10,792 nucleotides of DNA from CAYTSW01 sp964440605 (lineage in GTDB: Bacteria > Planctomycetota > Phycisphaerae > Phycisphaerales > UBA1924), in assembly GCA_964440605.1 (NCBI GenBank), contig CAYTSW010000092.1, forward strand, positions 1-10,792, read 5' to 3'. This document shows positions 5,853 to 10,792 of this stretch, piece by piece (positions within the stretch are counted from its first letter, which is position 1; every line of letters starts with the position of its first letter). The notes beneath the pieces were generated by a model, which did not search any database, was not told the origin of the DNA, and was given only the letters and a program-made list of their open reading frames with translations. A program made the translations under genes and the position numbers.

Positions 5853-8030
5853 GTGCCCATCCCCGGCCTGAACAAGCCCAACCCGCGCTGGGTCGCCTTC
5901 GTCGCCAAGCACCGGGCGATCCTCGTCCCCCTGTCGTTCATCGGTCTGCTCGCGGTCATCCTCATGCCGCTGAGCCCGGTCGTCATGGACCTCTTGATCG
6001 CGGCGAACATCTCGCTGGCGGTCATCATCCTCCTGACCTCGATGTACACCGATGAGCCGCTCGAGATGAGCGTCTTCCCGTCCCTGCTTCTGGCGACAAC
6101 ACTCTTCAGGCTGGTGCTCAACATCGCCTCGACGCGGCTCATCCTCACCGCCGACGCGTCCACACCGCAGGGCGCGCAGGAGGTCGCGGGCAAGGTGATC
6201 TCGGCCTTCGGCTCGTTCGTCGCCGGCGGCTCGCCCGTGGTGGGCGTGATCATCTTCATCATCCTCGTCGTCGTGCAGTTCCTCGTCATCACCAAGGGCG
6301 CTACGCGCATCTCCGAGGTCGCGGCTCGCTTCACCCTCGACGCCATGCCCGGCAAGCAGATGGCGATCGACGCCGACCTCAACGCCGGCGTCATCGACGA
6401 GGCCGAGGCTCGCAAGCGACGCGACAAGGTCGCCGACGAGGCCGACTTCTTCGGCGCCATGGACGGCGCCTCGAAGTTCGTGCGCGGCGACGCCGTCGCG
6501 GGCATCATCATCACCATCGTCAACATTGTCGGCGGCTTCGCCATCGGCGCACTCGACAAGGGATGGTCCGCCTCCGAGACCGCCATGGTCTTCACCATCC
6601 TCACCATCGGCGACGGCATCGCGTCGCAAATCCCCTCGTTCATCATCGCCATCGCTTCGGCGCTCGTCGTCACCCGCTCGGGCGACGAGGGCAACCTGGG
6701 CGACCAGATCACCGGGCAGCTCGCCTCGCGCCCTATCGCCCTCATCATGACCGCCGGCTTCTGCCTCATGCTCATGCTCACGCCGCTGCCCAAGGTCCCG
6801 CTGCTCGCGCTGGCGGTGACGTTCGTCGGCATCGCCTTCTTCCTGACCCGGCAGTCCAACGTCGACGCGGCGCAGGAGCAGGCGCGTCAGCGGCAGGAGC
6901 AAGAGGCGCAGGCCGAGCCCGAGGCGCCCGAAGTCGAAGAACTCCTGCGCGTCGACACCCTCGAACTCGAGATCGGCTACGCGCTGGTGCCCCTCGTCGA
7001 CAAGCAGCAGGGCGGCGAGCTGCTCGATCGCATCTCCGCCAGCCGTCGCACGCTGGCCGCCGACATCGGCCTCGTCATGCCTCCCGTGCGCATCCGTGAC
7101 AACATGACCGTGCCCCCCGCGACGTATCGCGTGAAGGTGCGCGGCTCGGTGGTCGCGGAAGGGGAGACTCGCCCAGGCATGCTGCTCGCCATGGACTCGG
7201 GCATCACCACCGGCGAACTCCAGGGCGAGCCGACGCGCGAGCCCGCCTTCGGGCTCGAGGCCAAGTGGATCACGCCCAACCTCAAGGACAGGGCCGAGAC
7301 CCTCAACTACACCGTCGTCGACCCGACCAGCGTCCTCACGACGCACCTCGCCGAGCTCGTCAAGAAGCACGCCGATGAACTGCTCACCCGCGAAGAAGTG
7401 AACAACCTCATCGTCCAGCTCAAGCAGCACGCGCCGAAGCTCGTGGACGAGACGATCCCCGAGCCGGTCACCCCGGGCGACCTGCAGAAGGTGCTCCAGG
7501 CGTTGCTGCGCGAGCGCGTGCCCATTCGCGATCTCGAGTCCATCCTCGAGACCCTCTCGGACTGGGCGCCCAAGACCAAGGACGTCGACGTGCTCGTCGA
7601 GTACGTCCGCAACAGCCTCCGGCGCTCGATCTGCCAGCAGCACGCCGTCCCCAACGATCCGACCACCGCGACCGACACGGACGCGCGCCTCAAGCTCGTC
7701 TGCGTCACGCTCGACCCGGCCTTCGAAGACCTCATCAACGGGTACATCGATCGCTCGGGCGGCGCGACGTCCATGTCCATGCCCGCGGGCGTCGCATCCG
7801 AGCTCGCGCGGCGCGTCACGATGGCGCTCAAGCCCGTGACCGGCGCGGGGTACGAGCCCGTGGTCATCGCCTCGCCCCAGGTCCGCGCGCAGGTGCGTCA
7901 GCTCCTCGAGCCCTACGTCCCGAGCGCGATCGTGCTCGGTTACAACGAGGTCGTGCCGGGCATCGAGGTCGAATCGATGGGCCTGGTCACGCTCCCCGAG
8001 GAAACCGAGCCTGCGCGCGCCGCCGGGTGA
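5853..8030 (+). CDS. flhA: Flagellar export apparatus ring protein FlhA
   Basis: FlhA forms a nonameric ring; its membrane part takes part in proton-driven export and its cytoplasmic domain binds chaperone-substrate complexes. The product is 725 residues. The membrane half (about 22-333) has around eight hydrophobic segments and the FHIPEP-family signature around 148-178 (KGATRISEVAARFTLDAMPG, then KQMAIDADLNAG). SSxR-type conservation appears as FRLVLNIASTRLIL. A Gln/Glu/Ala-rich linker (about 335-362) precedes the cytoplasmic domain, which has VRIRDNMTVPPATYRVKVRG, HADELLTREEVNNLI, PGDLQKVLQALLRERVPIRD and the C-terminal SAIVLGYNEVVPGIEVESMG. The start GTG 5853 gives the usual N-terminus; GGGAG at 5838-5842 is a plausible Shine-Dalgarno. 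It lies inside a 9-base sequence CCACCGGGA repeated at 5823-5831 and 5833-5841. The flhB-flhA-flhF-flhG order is standard. Confidence 0.97.
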   Translation: MPIPGLNKPNPRWVAFVAKHRAILVPLSFIGLLAVILMPLSPVVMDLLIAANISLAVIILLTSMYTDEPLEMSVFPSLLLATTLFRLVLNIASTRLILTADASTPQGAQEVAGKVISAFGSFVAGGSPVVGVIIFIILVVVQFLVITKGATRISEVAARFTLDAMPGKQMAIDADLNAGVIDEAEARKRRDKVADEADFFGAMDGASKFVRGDAVAGIIITIVNIVGGFAIGALDKGWSASETAMVFTILTIGDGIASQIPSFIIAIASALVVTRSGDEGNLGDQITGQLASRPIALIMTAGFCLMLMLTPLPKVPLLALAVTFVGIAFFLTRQSNVDAAQEQARQRQEQEAQAEPEAPEVEELLRVDTLELEIGYALVPLVDKQQGGELLDRISASRRTLAADIGLVMPPVRIRDNMTVPPATYRVKVRGSVVAEGETRPGMLLAMDSGITTGELQGEPTREPAFGLEAKWITPNLKDRAETLNYTVVDPTSVLTTHLAELVKKHADELLTREEVNNLIVQLKQHAPKLVDETIPEPVTPGDLQKVLQALLRERVPIRDLESILETLSDWAPKTKDVDVLVEYVRNSLRRSICQQHAVPNDPTTATDTDARLKLVCVTLDPAFEDLINGYIDRSGGATSMSMPAGVASELARRVTMALKPVTGAGYEPVVIASPQVRAQVRQLLEPYVPSAIVLGYNEVVPGIEVESMGLVTLPEETEPARAAG

Positions 8031-8074
8031 AATGCAGCTTCATCTGCAGCGTTCTCGGCCTGAAGACGCAACGC

Positions 8075-8109
8075 AGCGGGACATCGGGCACGGAGGCCCG
8101 ACGCCCGCT
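8075..8109 (+). other. Two-part stem-loop in the flhA-flhF spacer
   Basis: The outer arms AGCGGG (8075-8080) and CCCGCT (8104-8109) pair over 6 bases. The inner arms TCGGGC (8084-8089) and GCCCGA (8096-8101) pair over 6 bases around loop ACGGAG (8090-8095), with a small ACA/CG internal loop. It ends 7 bases before the flhF Shine-Dalgarno candidate GGGAG (8117-8121). No T-run follows, so it is not a rho-independent terminator. It may affect flhF translation or mRNA processing, or it may be a chance structure in GC-rich DNA. Confidence 0.45.
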
Positions 8110-8129
8110 CGACCACGGGAGCCGAGGAC

Positions 8130-9608
8130 ATGCCCATCAAGACCTACCGCGCACCCACCCCCGCTCAGGCCCTCGCCAGCGTCAAGAAAGACCTGGGCAG
8201 CGAAGCCGTGATCCTCAGCACGCGCACGTACAAGGCGGGCGGCGTCTTCGGTCTGGCCGCGAAGACCATCACGGAGATCACCGCGACCACGTCGGCCGCC
8301 GCCGGGAACTCCCCCGCGCCGCGTCCGGCGCGTACCACCGCCCGTGTCAATCGCACCGAAGCGCGACCAGTGCGCGGCGAGTCCGCGACGGCGACCCTCG
8401 AACGCGAGGCGAACGCCGTGCCACGCGATCGAGTCGCCGCGGCCTACTCGCGCTTCGCCGCCTCTGCCGACGAGTTCGAAGATCGCGCCACGCCGTCGCC
8501 TCGCCTCGGCGAGCCAAAGCCCGAGGCCGAGTGCGAGCCTGATTCCCGCGAGCCAAAGGATGAATCCGCCGCCCGCAGCGCGAGCGACGCCCCGACGCGG
8601 AGTGAGCAGCGGGAGGCGGCGGCGCATGCCTCGCCCGCCCCGCCGCGCATGACTCAGGCCGCCAGCCTCACCAGCACGATCGAATCGACGCCGACGCCAC
8701 CCGCGCCTGACCTCAGCTCGCTCGAGGCCGAGCTCTCCGACCTGCGCCGACTCATGGGCAAGGTGCTCACGTCGAGCCGCCGCGGCGCGCCGGCGGGTCT
8801 GTCCGAGCACCTCGAGACCCGCTACCACGCCCTTCTGGAAGCCGAACTCTGCCCCGACATCGCCGACGATGTCGTCCGCGGCGTCATGGGCGAACTCGGC
8901 CTCGAAGAGATAGACGACGAAGGCATCGTCCGCGAGGCCGTCATCCGCCGCCTCGCCTCGGTCATCAGCGCCGACGCCGAGCAGGCCCGCGCCACGCCGC
9001 CCGAAGGAGGCGGCCCGCTCGTCATCGCCCTCGTCGGTCCTACCGGCGTCGGCAAAACCACGACACTCGCCAAGCTCGCCGCCACCTACAAGCTCCGGCA
9101 CGGCAAGTCCGTCGGACTCATCACGAGTGACACGTACCGCATCGCCGCCGTCGACCAACTGCGCACGTACGCGAACATCATCGGGCTGCCCGTCCGTGTT
9201 GCGCTCACCCCCGCCGAGATGGCCCACGCCGTCGGCGCGATGAGCGAACACGACGTCGTGCTCATCGACACCGCCGGGCGCTCGCAGCACGACGCGCAGC
9301 GCATCGACGAGCTCAGCGGTTTCCTTTCCGCCGCCCGCCCCCACCGCACCCATCTCGTCCTCTCGGCGACCTGCTCCGAACAGGTGCTGCGGCGGACGTG
9401 CCTCGTCTTCTCCACGCTCGAGCTCTCCCACGCCATCGTCACCAAGCTCGACGAAGCCGTCACGCTCGGCCCCGTCATCAACAGCGTCCGCTCGCTCGGC
9501 AAACCACTCAGCTTCGTAACGACGGGACAGGAAGTCCCGGAACAGATCGAGACGGCGTCGGCGACAAGGCTCGCCCGCCGACTCCTCGCCACGGAGGCGC
9601 GCTTATGA
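8130..9608 (+). CDS. flhF: Flagellar positioning SRP-type GTPase FlhF
   Basis: FlhF is an SRP54/FtsY-type GTPase that marks the site of flagellar assembly, usually a cell pole. The 492-residue product has three parts. The N-terminal B domain (about 1-55) starts IKTYRAPTPAQALASVKKDLG and continues SEAVILSTR, the usual FlhF opening. A low-complexity Ala/Pro/Glu/Arg-rich linker spans about 56-195. The helical N domain (about 196-290) and GTPase G domain (about 295-490) follow. GTPase motifs are intact: G1 GPTGVGKTT (303-311), G2 DTYR (334-337), G3 DTAGR (380-384), G4 TKLD (438-441) and the closing loop SFVTTGQEVPEQI (from 461). ATG 8130 has GGGAG (8117-8121) 8 bases upstream. The stop overlaps flhG as ATGA (9605-9608), implying coupled translation. 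The adjacent FlhG is its expected regulatory partner. FtsY and Ffh are excluded by the B domain and context. Confidence 0.97.
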   Translation: MPIKTYRAPTPAQALASVKKDLGSEAVILSTRTYKAGGVFGLAAKTITEITATTSAAAGNSPAPRPARTTARVNRTEARPVRGESATATLEREANAVPRDRVAAAYSRFAASADEFEDRATPSPRLGEPKPEAECEPDSREPKDESAARSASDAPTRSEQREAAAHASPAPPRMTQAASLTSTIESTPTPPAPDLSSLEAELSDLRRLMGKVLTSSRRGAPAGLSEHLETRYHALLEAELCPDIADDVVRGVMGELGLEEIDDEGIVREAVIRRLASVISADAEQARATPPEGGGPLVIALVGPTGVGKTTTLAKLAATYKLRHGKSVGLITSDTYRIAAVDQLRTYANIIGLPVRVALTPAEMAHAVGAMSEHDVVLIDTAGRSQHDAQRIDELSGFLSAARPHRTHLVLSATCSEQVLRRTCLVFSTLELSHAIVTKLDEAVTLGPVINSVRSLGKPLSFVTTGQEVPEQIETASATRLARRLLATEARL

Positions 9609-10708
9609 TCAACCGCATGCGAGAGGCCTGGGACGACGACGCGCACTGGTCCGAGGCGGCCGACGCCGCCGACGATCAGGCCGCCGAACTCCGTGAGCTG
9701 ATGGACCAGCTCCACGCCCAGACCCAACCCCTCGACGACGACGACGATGACTTCGACCACGACCCGGACGGCGGCGGCGGCTCGGCCCGCGCGGTCATCC
9801 ACGAGCACAAGCCGCTCCCTCAACTCCGCCGAATCCGACTCACATGCACCGATCGCCCGCGCGTCATCACCGTCGCCTCGGGCAAGGCCGGCGTCGGACG
9901 GACCGCCGTCGCCACCGCGCTGGCCTCGACGTGGGCCCGTGCGGGCGTGCGCAGCCTGCTGATCGACGCGGGCGTCAGCGCGGGCACCGGACACGCCGGC
10001 GTTCGACTCGGCGCCCACAGCCCGGGCCTGCTCGATGACGCCCTGCGCTGCGGCTGCTCGCTGCTCGACTCCGCTTCCGAGACCGCGATCGACGGGGCGC
10101 TGGTCCTCGAGCGAGGGGGCATCGACGCCGTCACCGAGGCGCTCGACCGCGATGCACGCGAGCGTCTCGCCGGCGGCCTCGATCGACCCCTCGACGACCT
10201 CGACGCCGTCATCCTCGACTGCGGCTGGGGGCCTTCCGCGTCCGTGCGCGAACTGCTCGCGCTGGGCGATGCCGCCCTGATCGTGACGACGCCCGACCCG
10301 GCTTCGGTAGGCGACGCCTACGTGCTGTTGAAGACGCTTGTCTCGAGGGACGCCGCGGACCCGGAGGCCCTCGCGCGTCTCAGGCTCATCGTCAACCAGG
10401 CGCGCGACGCGAGTGAAGCCGAGGACGTCGCGGGTCGCATCGCCGGTGTCGCCGGCGCGTTCCTGCACGCGCGCATCGATGCTGCCGGCTGGATGGCCCG
10501 TGACACGCGCCTCGCGCGCGCCGCGTCGCCACATCGCCCGGCCCTCCACCGTTCTCTGACCCGTCTCGCCGCCGAGGTGAGCGGCGCAGCCTCGCTGCGC
10601 GTCCCGGAACCGGGGAAAGAAGCCGCATTGGCGCGGGCTTTGCGGATGGCGCGGGGTGTATGGGGCGAACGCATCGCCAATCGAGGCTCCGTCGGCGGAG
10701 CCGGGTGA
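9605..10708 (+). CDS. flhG: MinD/ParA-like flagellar number regulator FlhG with atypical nucleotide-binding motifs
   Basis: FlhG (also called FleN, YlxH) limits flagellar number and stimulates FlhF GTPase activity. From ATG 9605 the product is 367 residues. The N-terminus contains DQAAELR (24-30), matching the DQAxxLR motif by which FlhG is known to activate FlhF, then an acidic stretch with six consecutive Asp (44-49). The ATPase domain begins VITVASGKAGVGRTAVATAL. The Walker A is KAGVGRT (94-100) rather than KGGVGKT, so the signature Lys94 is kept but the P-loop Lys is Arg99. Switch I reads LLIDAGVSAG, with Gly123 where Asp is expected. Switch II DCGWG (205-209) and VTTPDPASVGDAYVLLKTL (from 227) are family-like. 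The C-terminus (about 338-358) could form an amphipathic membrane helix. It overlaps flhF by 4 bases (ATGA). An alternative upstream start at 9398 would overlap flhF extensively and adds an Arg-rich tail, so 9605 is chosen. Confidence 0.9.
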   Translation: MINRMREAWDDDAHWSEAADAADDQAAELRELMDQLHAQTQPLDDDDDDFDHDPDGGGGSARAVIHEHKPLPQLRRIRLTCTDRPRVITVASGKAGVGRTAVATALASTWARAGVRSLLIDAGVSAGTGHAGVRLGAHSPGLLDDALRCGCSLLDSASETAIDGALVLERGGIDAVTEALDRDARERLAGGLDRPLDDLDAVILDCGWGPSASVRELLALGDAALIVTTPDPASVGDAYVLLKTLVSRDAADPEALARLRLIVNQARDASEAEDVAGRIAGVAGAFLHARIDAAGWMARDTRLARAASPHRPALHRSLTRLAAEVSGAASLRVPEPGKEAALARALRMARGVWGERIANRGSVGGAG

Positions 10709-10770
10709 AGTCCCCGCGTCGCCGAGTCGATACCAATCTCGCCCTAATGCGGATGCGCCGAGCCGACATG

Positions 10771-10777
10771 AGAGGGA
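10771..10777 (+). promoter_or_regulatory. Possible Shine-Dalgarno of the next gene
   Basis: AGAGGGA at 10771-10777 lies 6 bases before an ATG at 10784 near the right window edge. The motif is purine-rich and correctly spaced, which suggests a gene starting at 10784, but too little sequence remains to test it. Confidence 0.35.
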
Positions 10778-10783
10778 CCAACG

Positions 10784-10792
10784 ATGCATCGT
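10784..10792 (+). CDS. Possible start of the next gene (three codons visible)
   Basis: ATG at 10784 follows the Shine-Dalgarno-like AGAGGGA and reads MHR to the window edge. A competing open frame starts at ATG 10747 (MRMRRADMRGTNDAS) and also runs off the edge. In many bacteria the gene after flhG encodes the flagellar sigma factor FliA (sigma-28), so that is the first guess, but nothing in the visible codons identifies the product. Confidence 0.25.

Noticed and set aside
5820..7643. Reverse-strand open frame of 607 residues
   Set aside because: It is antisense to most of flhA and low in complexity, with runs of Asp, Glu, His and Arg. FlhA on the + strand is unmistakable.
8034..8049. TGCAG/CTGCA inverted repeat just after the flhA stop
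   Set aside because: A 5-bp stem with a 6-base loop and no T-run, too short to support a terminator or operator call.
8040..9431. Reverse-strand open frame of 463 residues
   Set aside because: It is antisense to flhF, Gly/Arg-rich and without motifs, whereas the + strand carries every GTPase motif.
9398..9604. Upstream extension of flhG to ATG 9398
   Set aside because: It would overlap flhF by about 210 bases and add an Arg/His/Pro-rich tail. ATG 9605 gives the ATGA overlap and puts DQAxxLR near the N-terminus, as in other FlhG proteins.
9086..10789. Reverse-strand open frame of 567 residues
   Set aside because: It is antisense to the end of flhF and all of flhG, with Arg/Gly/Val-rich composition and no domain.

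Overview
The window is a single, co-directional flagellar gene cluster on the + strand. It encodes the end of a stator protein, the FliL basal-body protein, a switch-complex FliN, all six integral-membrane components of the flagellar type III export apparatus (FliO, FliP, FliQ, FliR, FlhB, FlhA) and the FlhF/FlhG pair that sets flagellar position and number. The DNA is very GC-rich, with G or C at most third codon positions. It looks bacterial and Gram-negative-like: the last-gene-first order, the OmpA-type MotB domain and FlhF/FlhG all fit. Two interspersed intergenic palindromes of a type I associate with Planctomycetota and relatives make a planctomycete (perhaps Phycisphaerae) a reasonable guess. 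No sequence comparison was possible, so the taxonomic assignment is inference.

Layout: motB 3' part (1-614), fliL (660-1190), a 133-base spacer with a palindromic repeat and a 13-base direct repeat, fliN (1324-1929), fliO (1991-2707), fliP (2704-3604, interrupted by a 100-N assembly gap at 2773-2872), fliQ (3619-3876), a 48-base spacer holding a second copy of the palindromic repeat, fliR (3925-4707), flhB (4728-5807), flhA (5853-8030), a 99-base spacer with a stem-loop, flhF (8130-9608), flhG (9605-10708), then 84 bases that probably hold the start of the next gene. No stretch over 300 bases lacks a gene. The largest spacer is 133 bases, and no rho-independent terminator is visible, so all genes are probably transcribed together from a promoter upstream of the window.

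How the genes work together: FliP, FliQ and FliR form the export gate in the inner membrane, with FliO as an assembly factor for FliP. FlhB binds around the gate and switches substrate specificity through autocleavage at NPTH. FlhA forms the cytoplasmic ring that docks chaperone-substrate complexes. MotB anchors the stator to peptidoglycan, FliL associates with the stator, and FliN is part of the C-ring and export-ATPase docking. FlhF (SRP-type GTPase) and FlhG (MinD-like) determine where and how many flagella are built.

The cluster is conserved and recognisable; I see no undescribed system. The points worth a second look are: (a) a FlhG that lacks the P-loop lysine and the second aspartate of its switch I while keeping the FlhF-activating N-terminal motif; (b) two copies of an intergenic palindrome; (c) no fliM between fliL and fliN, exactly where one palindrome lies; (d) a reading-frame conflict across the assembly gap in fliP that constrains the true gap length; (e) a MotB peptidoglycan-binding domain with Ser where Asp is expected; and (f) a stem-loop just upstream of the flhF ribosome-binding site.
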